Positions 25,885 through 34,905 are shown, numbered from the stretch's first letter. The stretch is 55,226 nucleotides of DNA from Cyclobacteriaceae bacterium (GCA_024644875.1 JAHEGY010000017.1:1-55226); one strand, 5' to 3'. Numbers and translations: made by a program. The notes: generated from the sequence alone by a model not told the origin.

Positions 25885-27132
25885 ATGTTATTTAAAAATA
25901 TAAAGCAATTTTGCACTTTAGGGTTTATTATTTTATTCCTGACATCATGCTTTGAAGAAAGGAAGGAAGATCCTCTTGAGGAAATTATGGGTTCACTTCC
26001 CGATAAATATCTGGAAGTTGTATCCAACAGGGAACAATACGGAATACAAATATTATATTCTCAGATTGACAGGGATCAGGATAATCAACCACAATTAACT
26101 TCATGGTCCTACCATGTCGATTCCTCCACCTATTTCTATCCCGCGAGTACCATAAAACTTCCGATAGCTCTATTGGCGCTGGAAAAGATCAACAGGATCA
26201 ACGTTCCAGGTTTAAAAAGCACCTCGGCTATGTTAACGGACAGTGCCTATTCCGGACAGACAAAAGTCCTAAATGACAGCTCAGCGGAATCCCTGATGCC
26301 TTCTGTGGCACACTATATAAAAAAGGTATTCCTCGTCAGTGATAACGATGCATCTAACCGCCTGTATGAGTTTCTGGGTCAGGAATATCTCCATGATGCC
26401 CTGATTTCGAAAGGATTCCTGAATTCAGGGATCCTGCACAGGTTATCCATTTTTCTTTCAGCCGATGAAAACCGTCATACCAATCCGGTTCGATTTTATG
26501 AGCAGGAAACCGTAGTCTATCAACAACCGATGCAAGTCGGATCGCCATTGTTTACTGAAAGAAAGGATATATTGCTCGGGAAGGGATATATGATAGGCGA
26601 CAGCCTGGTTTCTGAGCCCATGGACTTTTCCGAAAAGAATTTCATGTCCCTGGAAGATCTTCACAATATCCTTATAGAGACTATCTTCCCGGGTGCGCTC
26701 CTTGGAAGACCTCTTTTTGATCTTACCGTGGAGGATTATAACCTGTTGTATAAATATATGAGCATGTATCCGGCAGAGAGTGATTATCCATATTATGGAG
26801 ACAAATTTCCCGATAACTATTGCAAGTTTATTATGTATGGTGATGATACTGATCAGCTCCCCGGACATATCCGGTTATTTAATAAGGTAGGGCTGGCTTA
26901 CGGATATGTAATAGATGTGGCCTACGTGGTTGATCTTGAAAAAAGAATAGAGTTTTTTCTGAGCGCAGTTATAGATGTAAATCTTAACCAGATCTATATG
27001 GATGATAAATATGCATATGATTCTCTGGCCTTTCCATTCTTTGCTGAACTCGGGAAAGTGGTATATAATTATGAATTAAACCGGGACCGAACCTTCTATC
27101 CCGATCTCAAAAGATTTAAATTTGATTACTGA
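25885..27132 (+). CDS. Serine hydrolase, class A beta-lactamase-like lipoprotein
   Basis: A 415-residue exported protein with lipobox FLTSC (Cys22). The catalytic pattern of penicillin-recognising enzymes is visible: SxxK as Ser88-Thr-Ile-Lys91 (FYPASTIKLPIA), SDN as Ser152-Asp-Asn154 (LVSDNDASNRL), and a KTG-like KVG in LFNKVGLAYG. The insert between the SDN and KVG motifs is longer than in true class A beta-lactamases, and the usual omega-loop Glu is not clear. A role in peptidoglycan peptide processing is more likely than antibiotic resistance, given the epimerase upstream and NlpC/P60 enzyme 15 bases downstream. Periplasmic location anchored to a membrane is expected. Confidence 0.85.
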   Translation: MLFKNIKQFCTLGFIILFLTSCFEERKEDPLEEIMGSLPDKYLEVVSNREQYGIQILYSQIDRDQDNQPQLTSWSYHVDSSTYFYPASTIKLPIALLALEKINRINVPGLKSTSAMLTDSAYSGQTKVLNDSSAESLMPSVAHYIKKVFLVSDNDASNRLYEFLGQEYLHDALISKGFLNSGILHRLSIFLSADENRHTNPVRFYEQETVVYQQPMQVGSPLFTERKDILLGKGYMIGDSLVSEPMDFSEKNFMSLEDLHNILIETIFPGALLGRPLFDLTVEDYNLLYKYMSMYPAESDYPYYGDKFPDNYCKFIMYGDDTDQLPGHIRLFNKVGLAYGYVIDVAYVVDLEKRIEFFLSAVIDVNLNQIYMDDKYAYDSLAFPFFAELGKVVYNYELNRDRTFYPDLKRFKFDY

Positions 27133-27147
27133 TAAAAATTACAGGAT

Positions 27148-28335
27148 ATGGTAAAGATTATTATCTCTAGGAAGCTGGTTATTATATCCTTTTTATTTCT
27201 CTTATCCTGTTCTCAGAGAACATATGAGATTGAAAGTATTTTAATTTCTGTTAAAGAACATTTCGTCCCTGATACACGGATTGGCATTTTTGATGTCGAG
27301 TTGGTACGATCAGGAGATATATTTCATCTAAAAGGGGAGTCAGACCAGCAAAATGCTTTAAGGGCATTGCTCGACAGCCTGGATCGCTTAAGTATATCTG
27401 TTGTAAATGAAGTGGAAATCCTGCCGCAGAAACAATTGAATGGCAGACACTGGGGATTGGTTAATATTTCGGTATGTAATATCAGGAAAGAGCCCCGGCA
27501 TTCCGCTGAGCTGGTCACGCAGGGAATACTTGGAGTACCGGTTAAGGTATTTAAGAAGAAAGGAAGCTGGTTTTTTATACAAACTCCTGACCGTTATATA
27601 GGATGGGTAGATGGTGGGGGAATAGAATGGCTCCCTGAGCATGGGATTGAGGAGTATATTAATAGGGAGAAGATAATTTTTACCGGTATTTACGGATTTT
27701 CTTATCAGAATCCGGAAAAAGATTCTGGAATAATATCAGACCTTACATCAGGAAATGTCCTGTTTCTGGAAGAAAAATTAGATTCCTATTATAAAGTTTC
27801 CTATCCTGACAGACGTCTGGCTTATGTCAGAAAATCGGAATCAAGATCTTATGAGGAATGGTTTTCAGAAACCAGTTTTGATCCAGTTAAGCTAACTGAT
27901 CTAGCTTACAGGATGTTGGGATTTCCATATTTATGGGGAGGTACGTCCTCAAAGGGGATGGATTGCAGCGGATTCACTAAGACGGTATATTATATGAACG
28001 GCTATTTACTTCCCCGGGATGCCTCACAACAGGTAAATATTGGTACCCTGGTTGATGAAAAAGAGGCCTTTAAAGGACTTCAGATGGGCGATTTACTATT
28101 TTTTGGGCGTCCAGCCACAGATTCTACTACTGAAAGAGTGGTTCATGTAGGCATGTGGATTGGTGATATGAAATTTATCCATGCTTCCGGTGATATTCAT
28201 GTGAGCAGCATGGATCCAAACTCCGATATTTTTGATGAATATAACCGGAACAGGTACCTGCGAACAAAACGGCTGGCCGGATCTGATGATGAAGGTAAGT
28301 TATTGGTAAAAACGCATGGTTTTTCTACATGGTAG
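27148..28335 (+). CDS. NlpC/P60 endopeptidase with SH3-like domains (muropeptide gamma-D-Glu-diamino acid type)
   Basis: A 395-residue lipoprotein (lipobox FLLSC, Cys21). Two bacterial SH3-like domains occupy about 105-250, with VNISVCNIRKEPRHSAELVT as the start of one. The C-terminal NlpC/P60 domain carries the catalytic Cys273 (GMDCSGF), His333 (VVHVGMW) and third polar residue His345 (FIHASG). This is the architecture of YkfC-like enzymes that cut between gamma-D-Glu and meso-diaminopimelate or Lys in peptides with a free N-terminal L-Ala. The product L-Ala-D-Glu is the substrate of the epimerase two genes upstream. Last gene of the unit. Confidence 0.93.
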   Translation: MVKIIISRKLVIISFLFLLSCSQRTYEIESILISVKEHFVPDTRIGIFDVELVRSGDIFHLKGESDQQNALRALLDSLDRLSISVVNEVEILPQKQLNGRHWGLVNISVCNIRKEPRHSAELVTQGILGVPVKVFKKKGSWFFIQTPDRYIGWVDGGGIEWLPEHGIEEYINREKIIFTGIYGFSYQNPEKDSGIISDLTSGNVLFLEEKLDSYYKVSYPDRRLAYVRKSESRSYEEWFSETSFDPVKLTDLAYRMLGFPYLWGGTSSKGMDCSGFTKTVYYMNGYLLPRDASQQVNIGTLVDEKEAFKGLQMGDLLFFGRPATDSTTERVVHVGMWIGDMKFIHASGDIHVSSMDPNSDIFDEYNRNRYLRTKRLAGSDDEGKLLVKTHGFSTW

Positions 28336-28520
28336 ATAAACTATTGGTTTAAGTATGCGTAACTAACTAACTGTTTTTCAAAGCTTTTAAAAAATATTAA
28401 AAAAATGTAATTTTCTTACTTGTGTGAGGCCCCCTGGTTTTTAATGTGTAATTCTGATATTTTATGTGGTTCTTTCCATCTCGAAACAATAAAATTTTGT
28501 TCAACAATTAATCACGTGTT

Positions 28521-28745
28521 ATGGAACAGACCGCAGAAAGGACAGAGACAGCTTATGAATTTTTACTTAGAAAGGGTATAAGGAAAGTTCACCAACCACA
28601 TAAAAGATATAATTTAACTATTGCTGAACTGGTAGATTTTCTGAATGAATATGCAGAGGTCTCAAGTCAGGATTTAGAAGATTCAGGATATTTTACCGAT
28701 TCGGTGAATTTTAGATTCAGTGCGAACAATGATATTGTAATCTAG
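28521..28745 (+). CDS. Small hypothetical protein
   Basis: A 74-residue protein with no signal peptide. It has a central helical segment LTIAELVDFLNEYAEVSSQD and an acidic C-terminus. I do not recognise the family. Supporting it as a gene are an ATG at the right distance from AT-rich leader sequence, normal codon use, and the next gene starting 35 bases after its stop. The 185-base region upstream contains three tandem AACT units and no clear promoter match. Confidence 0.5.
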   Translation: MEQTAERTETAYEFLLRKGIRKVHQPHKRYNLTIAELVDFLNEYAEVSSQDLEDSGYFTDSVNFRFSANNDIVI

Positions 28746-28780
28746 CGTTATATATCAAATATAATCCAATAAACAGGATC

Positions 28781-29386
28781 ATGAAAAAAATATATTTAAC
28801 GCTAGCATTACTAATTATTAGTACACTTTCCTATGCGGGACTAGGTCTCGGCATAAAAGGAGGGGCAAATTTTGCCACACAGAACGCGACTTCAATATTA
28901 CCATCCGTTGAGATCAGCACCTCCAATATTACCGGATTTGTTGGCGGGGCTTATTTGAATTATTTCTTTGGAGATAAAAGTGCGATACAATTGGAATTAT
29001 TATACTCTCGAAAAGGCTCTGCCAGTGAAATTCTTCTTGGGGGATCATCATCCGTTCAATCAAATGATAATAAGTTAACCTACTTTGATATTCCTGTATT
29101 GTTCAGATGGCAAATCATAAAATTCCTGAATTTACATGCAGGTCCTCAATTCAGTATTTTAACTAAAGCCGTAACTGAGGATGGTACGACTACAGAAGAT
29201 ATCAAGGATGAATTGAAAAATAGCGATTTTGGACTTATAATAGGTGCGGAAGCCAATTTGCCCTTGAGGTTAAATATAACGGCCCGGTATATATACGGAC
29301 TCAGCAATGTTTCAGAAATTGAAGATATAGAAATAAAGAACTCGACATTTCAGTTGACCCTGGGAATCAGGTTAATCGGCAATTAA
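28781..29386 (+). CDS. PorT-family outer-membrane beta-barrel protein
   Basis: A 201-residue exported protein with signal peptide (KIYLTLALLIISTLSYA). The mature part begins GLGLGIKGGANFATQNATS, the typical opening of the PorT/OMP_b-brl_2 family of Bacteroidetes, then shows alternating amphipathic strands such as FVGGAYLNYFFGDKSAIQLE, YFDIPVLFRWQIIKFLNLHA and LNITARYIYGLSNVSEIE. This fits an eight-stranded barrel in the outer membrane. Function unknown; members include a T9SS-associated protein and many uncharacterised ones. A strong rho-independent terminator follows 27 bases after the stop. Confidence 0.82.
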   Translation: MKKIYLTLALLIISTLSYAGLGLGIKGGANFATQNATSILPSVEISTSNITGFVGGAYLNYFFGDKSAIQLELLYSRKGSASEILLGGSSSVQSNDNKLTYFDIPVLFRWQIIKFLNLHAGPQFSILTKAVTEDGTTTEDIKDELKNSDFGLIIGAEANLPLRLNITARYIYGLSNVSEIEDIEIKNSTFQLTLGIRLIGN

Positions 29387-29413
29387 TTTTTTAATTTTAA
29401 CTGTCTATAGGTA

Positions 29414-29442
29414 GGCCCCGATTTTTTCGGGGCCATTTTTTT
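29414..29442 (+). terminator. Rho-independent terminator
   Basis: GGCCCCG, a 7-base loop ATTTTTT, then CGGGGCC, followed by A and seven T. Perfect 7-bp GC-rich stem. It ends the transcript of the barrel gene upstream. Confidence 0.93.
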
Positions 29443-29505
29443 GTATTTTTTTTGCAACCTTCTACTTACAATTCTCCATCAATCCCAAATTTCAGCCAAT
29501 ACCAC

Positions 29506-29525
29506 AAAATTTACCGGTAAATTTT
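29506..29525. promoter_or_regulatory. Perfect 20-bp palindrome upstream of a DUF1080 gene
   Basis: AAAATTTACC followed directly by its exact complement GGTAAATTTT, centred on CCGG. It ends 53 bases before the ATG of the DUF1080 gene. A palindrome with a central CG and AT-rich arms is the form of LacI-family operators. No such regulator is in the window. Confidence 0.5.
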
Positions 29526-29578
29526 ATTTAAATTACAGTCGGATTTTTAAACCTGTACTAAAAAAAATATTCTGAATT

Positions 29579-30430
29579 ATGAAAAAGATAATACTTAGCG
29601 CGACGGTCATGCTTCTGGCTGTTGGAGCATTCGCACAAAAAACATCAGATGAGAACTGGATCCAGCTTTTTAATGGAAAGGACCTGAATGACTGGCATGT
29701 AAAGATCAACGGTTACGAATTGGACGATAACTTTGGCAATACCTTTTACGTGGAAGATGGACTGATGAAGGTGAAATATGATGAATATGATAAATTTGAT
29801 GACAGGTTCGGCCATATTTTTTATAAAAAACCCTTTTCATATTACAAAATTGCTGTAGAGTACAGGTTTGTCGGTGAACAGGCACCCGAAGGACCTGCCT
29901 GGGCCTATAGGAACAGTGGAATAATGGTACATGGGCAGCCACCACACACCATGGAAAAAGATCAGAACTTCCCAATTTCCATAGAAGTCCAGCTTCTTGG
30001 AGGCAACGGTGAAGATAAACGACCGACAGCCAATGTTTGTACCCCGGGAACAGAGATCAAAATGAAGGGAGAAATGGTAAAGGACCATTGTGTCAATTCA
30101 AAATCAAAGACATACCATGGTGACCAGTGGGTCAGATTAGAAGTGGTGGTTATGGGCGACGCTTTCCTCAGCCATATCATGGAAGGGGAGGAAGTAATTT
30201 ACTATAATGAACCACAGATCGGTGGCGGAACGGTTAGCAATTTCAATGAGGCGATCAAGAAAGACGGTAAGCTTCTTACCGGTGGGTATATTTCTCTTCA
30301 AAGTGAATCACATCCCATTGAATTCCGTAAAGTGGAATTGCTGGAACTGGAAGGGTGTATGGATCCCAAAGCCAGCAACTTTAAAAATTACTACGTTAAA
30401 TCTAATAAATCAAGGTGTGTGTATGATTGA
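29579..30430 (+). CDS. DUF1080 (3-keto-disaccharide hydrolase-like) secreted protein with C-terminal Cys tail
   Basis: A 283-residue exported protein. The signal peptide (KKIILSATVMLLAVGAFA) is followed by the DUF1080 sandwich, with IQLFNGKDLNDWHVKIN, YKIAVEYRFVGEQAPEG, RNSGIMVHGQPPHTM, ISIEVQLLGG and GYISLQSESHPIEFRKVEL. It is the longest of the three copies. After the domain comes a short tail GCMDPKASNFKNYY...SRCVYD, which resembles the small Cys-containing element (GCMDPxAxNF) found in many secreted Bacteroidetes proteins. The mature enzyme probably acts on glycosides in the periplasm. Its upstream palindrome suggests specific repression or activation, and it has its own transcription unit after the terminator. 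Confidence 0.87.
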   Translation: MKKIILSATVMLLAVGAFAQKTSDENWIQLFNGKDLNDWHVKINGYELDDNFGNTFYVEDGLMKVKYDEYDKFDDRFGHIFYKKPFSYYKIAVEYRFVGEQAPEGPAWAYRNSGIMVHGQPPHTMEKDQNFPISIEVQLLGGNGEDKRPTANVCTPGTEIKMKGEMVKDHCVNSKSKTYHGDQWVRLEVVVMGDAFLSHIMEGEEVIYYNEPQIGGGTVSNFNEAIKKDGKLLTGGYISLQSESHPIEFRKVELLELEGCMDPKASNFKNYYVKSNKSRCVYD

Positions 30431-30569
30431 ATCTAATAGGGAATTTCATATTCTTTCATTTCATTTAATCCCGGATTTGACATCCAATACTTGTAAAATT
30501 GAGTAAAACTGATCGGGTTTATTAAAATTCAGATGTGAATTACTTATTATTTCTCTAAAGATTACAGTT

Positions 30570-32420
30570 ATGAAAAAATGGATCCTCAGGGGATTATTGA
30601 TCCTTATTTTTGCCTGTGCCATCTGGGTAGTTAACCTGTTATGGTTCAGACCTTTCAATATAAGGCATTTTTATGATAAGGTTTTCTTCACATTTGCTTT
30701 GCAAAATCCGCAAATAGTGTCGGGAATGGGCCTTCCCTTGCTCAGCGATATCTATAATAACAAATTAAATGATTATTCCTTAAAAAAAGACTCTGCTGAT
30801 TTTGAATTCCTGAAAAAGATCATTGTTGATCTGGATAAATATGATTACGATAATCAGTCAGCTTCAAATAAATTGAATACGGATATTCTCAGATCATTTC
30901 TTTCCACGCAGGCTGAAGGTGAAAAATTTATGTACTATGGATATCCAGTTAACCAGATGGGAGGTATCCAGAATGGATTCCCAAGTTTCATGGAATCGAC
31001 CCACCTTATAAGAGACAAAGAGGATGCCGAGGCCTATATCAGCCGATTAAATCAATTTCCAGTTGTTATTGAGGATGTTCTTGAAGGATTGAAACTGAGA
31101 GAAAGTATGAAAATCATACCTCCTAAATTTGTAATTGACCGGGTGCTCTCAGAAATGAAGGGATTTGTTGGAATGGTAGAGGAAGGATCCGTTCAGCAGG
31201 AAATCGATGACGATCCTGTAAGGAAAAATATATTATACTTTTCATTTGAAGAAAAACTGGATGAATTTGGCAAACTGAATGAAGAAGAGAAAACCGATCT
31301 GCTCATTCAGGTTTATCTGGCTGTGAATGAATCGATATTTCCTTCTTATCAGAAACTCATCAATTATTTTGAATATTTACATCCCCTTTCTGATGATCGG
31401 GATGGTGTCTGGAAATTACCAAATGGAGATGAATATTATCGATATAGACTCAAATCAACGAATTCTATTGACATCGATCCGGAAGAAATACATCAGACAG
31501 GGCTTTCAGAGGTTGATCGGATTGAAAGAGAAATGAGGGAAATACTAATCTCTCAGGGATATGATGATACTTCCCGGACAGTATCCGATTACATTTTAGA
31601 ACTCAACAAGGAGGAAAGGTTCCTGTTCCCTAATGATGATTCGGGACGGGAACTGGCCATTAAGGAATATCAGGAGATCATTGATCATATCAATGCTAAC
31701 CTTGATGATCTTTTTGATTTACGACCAGAATCGGTAGTTGAGGTTAAGCGTGTACCAGAATTCAGGGAGGAAGGTTCTGCGGGCGCTTATTACAGTGGTC
31801 CTGCACTCGATGGTTCCAGACCAGGTGTATTTTATGCCAATCTCCGTGATATGAATGAGGTGGTAAAATTCGGAATGAAAACACTTGCATACCATGAAGC
31901 TATTCCAGGCCATCATTTTCAGATAGCCCTTGCCCAGGAGTTAGAGGGTTTCCCGATGTTCCGTAAAATCCTGGGATTTACCTCCTACACAGAAGGTTGG
32001 GCGCTTTATGCAGAAAGACTGGCATGGGAAAATGGTTTCTATGAAAACGATCCATTCGGAAATCTCGGCCGGTTGCAGGCCGAAATGTTCAGGGCTGTAA
32101 GACTTGTGGTAGATTCAGGAATTCATTATAAAAAATGGACCAGGGAGGAAGCCATTGATTATATGGTCAGCCATACGGGTATTTCACTATCGGAGGTGAC
32201 CACAGAAATTGAACGTTATATCGTTTGGCCCGGTCAGGCCACCGGGTATAAGATTGGAATGATCAAGATCCTGGAATTCAGGGACAGGGCAATGAGTCAA
32301 CTTGGAGAACAATTTGACATAAAGGAATTTCATAATGTTGTCCTGGGTAATGGTGCCCTGCCACTGGAAATCCTCGAGCAACTGGTTGATAAATACATTC
32401 AGGAAAAGAAAAGTGTCTGA
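30570..32420 (+). CDS. DUF885-family metallohydrolase-like protein, membrane-anchored
   Basis: A 616-residue protein with an N-terminal hydrophobic segment (LRGLLILIFACAIWVVNLLWF) that is either a signal anchor or an uncleaved signal. The remainder is the DUF885 domain. The zinc-protease-like motif HEAIPGHH lies at 442-449 (YHEAIPGHHFQIALAQEL), and YTEGWALYAERLAWE provides the likely third ligand Glu. RPGVFYANL and WPGQATGYKIGM are also typical. DUF885 proteins are thought to be metallopeptidases of the periplasm, but few are characterised. It follows the DUF1080 gene by 139 bases, and a second DUF1080 gene follows by 163 bases. Confidence 0.88.
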   Translation: MKKWILRGLLILIFACAIWVVNLLWFRPFNIRHFYDKVFFTFALQNPQIVSGMGLPLLSDIYNNKLNDYSLKKDSADFEFLKKIIVDLDKYDYDNQSASNKLNTDILRSFLSTQAEGEKFMYYGYPVNQMGGIQNGFPSFMESTHLIRDKEDAEAYISRLNQFPVVIEDVLEGLKLRESMKIIPPKFVIDRVLSEMKGFVGMVEEGSVQQEIDDDPVRKNILYFSFEEKLDEFGKLNEEEKTDLLIQVYLAVNESIFPSYQKLINYFEYLHPLSDDRDGVWKLPNGDEYYRYRLKSTNSIDIDPEEIHQTGLSEVDRIEREMREILISQGYDDTSRTVSDYILELNKEERFLFPNDDSGRELAIKEYQEIIDHINANLDDLFDLRPESVVEVKRVPEFREEGSAGAYYSGPALDGSRPGVFYANLRDMNEVVKFGMKTLAYHEAIPGHHFQIALAQELEGFPMFRKILGFTSYTEGWALYAERLAWENGFYENDPFGNLGRLQAEMFRAVRLVVDSGIHYKKWTREEAIDYMVSHTGISLSEVTTEIERYIVWPGQATGYKIGMIKILEFRDRAMSQLGEQFDIKEFHNVVLGNGALPLEILEQLVDKYIQEKKSV

Positions 32421-32583
32421 GCAATAGGCTCCAAGAAGATTTTTAATCCTGATCAGATCTAAGGATGAGAAATGGAAATTGATCATGGAAAGACCTATGT
32501 ATTTGAATTAATTATGAATTAAATTAGCAAAACGGGAATCGATCAACTTTTGAAATTTATTTTAAATCTTTAAAACAATAAAT

Positions 32584-33264
32584 ATGTATATTAAACATAT
32601 ACTCCTTTTTACATTTGTATTGCTTATTAGTATCGGAACATCTTTTTCCCAGAGTGTACCAAACAGTTTGACAAATGAGGAAATATCTGACGGTTATGCT
32701 TTGTTGTTCAATGGCAAAAACCTGGATGGCTGGACCGGAAATAAAAAGAGTTATGTTGTGGAGGATGATCAAATTGTCATTCGTCCGGTAAATGGGGGAG
32801 GGGGAAATCTATTTACTGAAAAGGAATATGCAGATTTTATTTTCCGCTTTGATTTCAAATTAACTCCAGGAGCGAACAACGGACTTGGCATCAGGGCACC
32901 TTCGAAAGGCGATGCAGCATATGGTGGTATGGAGCTTCAGATCATAGACAATACTGCGGAAAAGTATGCAGAGCTGCAACCCTATCAATACCACGGATCC
33001 CTGTATGGAGTAGCGCCGGCAAAAAGAGGATTTTTAAAACCTGTTGGAGAGTGGAACCAGCAGGAAGTCCGGGTTGAGGGAACAACAGTTCAGGTTATTT
33101 TAAATGGCACCACCATTCTGGATACTGATTTTCAGAAAGCTATAGATGAGGGCACGATGGATCATAAAGACCATCCCGGATTGTTAAAGGAAAAGGGTCA
33201 TATAGGTTTCCTGGGTCATGGTGATGTAGTCAGATTCCGGAATATTCGAATCAAAGAATTGTAA
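32584..33264 (+). CDS. DUF1080 (3-keto-disaccharide hydrolase-like) secreted protein
   Basis: A 226-residue exported protein with signal peptide (HILLFTFVLLISIGTSFS). The domain shows YALLFNGKNLDGWTGNKKS, YADFIFRFDFKLTPGANN, LGIRAPSKGDAAYGGMELQI, VGEWNQQEVRVEGTTVQVI (partly shown: GEWNQQEVRVEG) and GHIGFLGHGDVVRFRNIRI. The length matches the single-domain form of the family. Its middle (GMELQIIDNTAEKY, then HGSLYGVAPAKRG) is the form with the loops that in relatives surround the glycoside site. No catalytic residue is certain for this family. It is separated from the amidoligase operon by 191 bases. Confidence 0.9.
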   Translation: MYIKHILLFTFVLLISIGTSFSQSVPNSLTNEEISDGYALLFNGKNLDGWTGNKKSYVVEDDQIVIRPVNGGGGNLFTEKEYADFIFRFDFKLTPGANNGLGIRAPSKGDAAYGGMELQIIDNTAEKYAELQPYQYHGSLYGVAPAKRGFLKPVGEWNQQEVRVEGTTVQVILNGTTILDTDFQKAIDEGTMDHKDHPGLLKEKGHIGFLGHGDVVRFRNIRIKEL

Positions 33265-33455
33265 ATACACTCCGCTGAATATTCTACATTTTTCAGTATT
33301 TACTTGATTTGATAAACACAAATCTGCATAGCTGTCATTTTACTGATCCGAAAAATAAATCGTATGAATTCTTGTCTAATTAGAAAAAATATACGTATAT
33401 AATGAGCTCCGATTATAATAATGACATGTGAGATTTAAACCCCGGAAAATAACAT

Positions 33456-34892
33456 ATGGCAAAAATTGATTTTACTACCTACGATACAAATGGCTTTTAT
33501 GATGAAATGGTTGAGATGGATGGGAAAGTACGCCCGCATTATGCATTGTTTCGGGAAAGACTTCAAAAAATGGATTGGAAAAAATTGAATTTCCTGCAGT
33601 ATTCCACAGATAGAGCTCAGTTGTCTTTGGGGATGACTTTCAATGTGTATGGTGATAATCAAGGTATAGAAAGGATACTTCATCTGGATATTATTCCACG
33701 AATAATCAGCAAACAGGATTGGGAATACCTGGAAAAGGGATTAAGACAACGTATTGAAGCCTTGAACATTTTCATAAATGATATTTATAATGATCAAAAA
33801 ATCATAAGGGATAAAATTATTCCCGAAGAATTAATATTTTCCAGCTCTACTTTCAGAGGACAATGCATTGGTTTGAATCCTCCTCAAAATATATGGTGCC
33901 ATATTTCTGGTACAGATATAATCCGTGGAGATGACGGGTCTTTTTATGTTTTGGAGGATAATCTACGATGTCCATCCGGTGTATCCTACATGTTGGAGAA
34001 CAGGGAAATACTAAAACGTACTTTCCCTGAAATATTTGAGAATTTACATGTTCGACCGGTATATAATTATTCACATCATTTAAGGGATATGATGGAATCA
34101 TTAGCACCCGTGTCACCGGCATCAATTGCGGTCTTGACACCAGGTATTTATAATTCCGCCTATTTTGAACATGCCTACCTGGCTCAGCAGATGGGTGCTG
34201 AATTGGTGGAAGGAAGGGATCTCGTTATTAAAGATGATTTTGTATTTATGATAACTACAAATGGCCTCCAGCGGGTAGATGTTATTTATCGACGGGTTGA
34301 TGATGATTTCATAGATCCAAATGTGTTTCGAGGGGATTCAATGCTTGGCGTCCCTGGTTTATTTGAGGTGTATAAAAAAGGAAATGTAGTCTTGGCCAAT
34401 GCTCCGGGTACAGGGGTGGCGGACGATAAAGCAGTTTATGCTTATATTCCCAGGATCATTAAATATTATTTGGGAGAAGAGATGATCCTGCCCAACGTGC
34501 AAACTTATATCTGTGCGGAAAAAAATGATCTTGATTTCGTGCTTGATCATATGCATGAACTCGTGATCAAACAAACGGATGCATCAGGTGGCTATGGGAT
34601 GTTGATCGGACCTAAATCAACAAAAAAAGAACAGGAGGATTTTAAAGAAAAGATAAAAAACAATCCGAGGAATTATATTGCACAACCCACAATAAACCTT
34701 TCAAGGGTACCCACCTTAACTGAGAATTCGATTGAAGGGAGACATGTTGATTTACGGCCATACGTGTTGTATGGAAAAGAAATAAATATAATTCCGGGAG
34801 CCTTAACACGTGTTGCTTTAAAAAAGGATTCTTTGGTCGTAAATTCCTCACAAGGTGGTGGAAGCAAAGATACCTGGGTCTTGGATAACTGA
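33456..34892 (+). CDS. Circularly permuted ATP-grasp protein (amidoligase-like), Anbu-operon type
   Basis: A 478-residue cytoplasmic protein of the circularly permuted ATP-grasp type 2 family. Visible family features are YDEMVEMDGKVRPHY near the N-terminus, DDGSFYVLEDNLRCPSGVSY (about 160-180, one half of the active site; shown in part as VLEDNLRCPSGVSY), VIYRRVDDDFIDP (acidic metal-binding region), DLDFVLDHMHELVIKQTDASGGYG (in part ELVIKQTDASGGYG) with the conserved lysine and glycine loop, and HVDLRPYVLYG. The expected chemistry is ATP-driven acyl-phosphate formation and ligation of a carboxylate to an amine, as in glutathionylspermidine synthetase relatives. First gene of a four-gene unit; the next gene starts 13 bases later. 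The substrate is unknown. Confidence 0.92.
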   Translation: MAKIDFTTYDTNGFYDEMVEMDGKVRPHYALFRERLQKMDWKKLNFLQYSTDRAQLSLGMTFNVYGDNQGIERILHLDIIPRIISKQDWEYLEKGLRQRIEALNIFINDIYNDQKIIRDKIIPEELIFSSSTFRGQCIGLNPPQNIWCHISGTDIIRGDDGSFYVLEDNLRCPSGVSYMLENREILKRTFPEIFENLHVRPVYNYSHHLRDMMESLAPVSPASIAVLTPGIYNSAYFEHAYLAQQMGAELVEGRDLVIKDDFVFMITTNGLQRVDVIYRRVDDDFIDPNVFRGDSMLGVPGLFEVYKKGNVVLANAPGTGVADDKAVYAYIPRIIKYYLGEEMILPNVQTYICAEKNDLDFVLDHMHELVIKQTDASGGYGMLIGPKSTKKEQEDFKEKIKNNPRNYIAQPTINLSRVPTLTENSIEGRHVDLRPYVLYGKEINIIPGALTRVALKKDSLVVNSSQGGGSKDTWVLDN

Positions 34893-34905
34893 AATACATG
34901 AAATT

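Noticed and set aside
26458-26868. 136-codon open frame opposite the serine hydrolase gene
   Set aside because: Antisense to a protein with intact SxxK and SDN motifs; no homology by eye and no promoter.
25885-27132. Annotating the serine hydrolase as an antibiotic-resistance beta-lactamase
   Set aside because: Its long insert, unclear omega-loop Glu, lipoprotein anchor and peptidoglycan-recycling neighbours argue for a cell-wall role.
33265-33455. Promoter for the Anbu operon
   Set aside because: No full TAnnTTTG with a suitable -33 was found, only weak pieces and a short CTGAA/TTCAG repeat, so no site is claimed.
34855-34905. Upstream in-frame ATG for the alpha-E gene, overlapping the ATP-grasp gene
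   Set aside because: The conserved alpha-E start MLSRVADSIYWMNR begins at 34906; the extra 17 residues have no family support.
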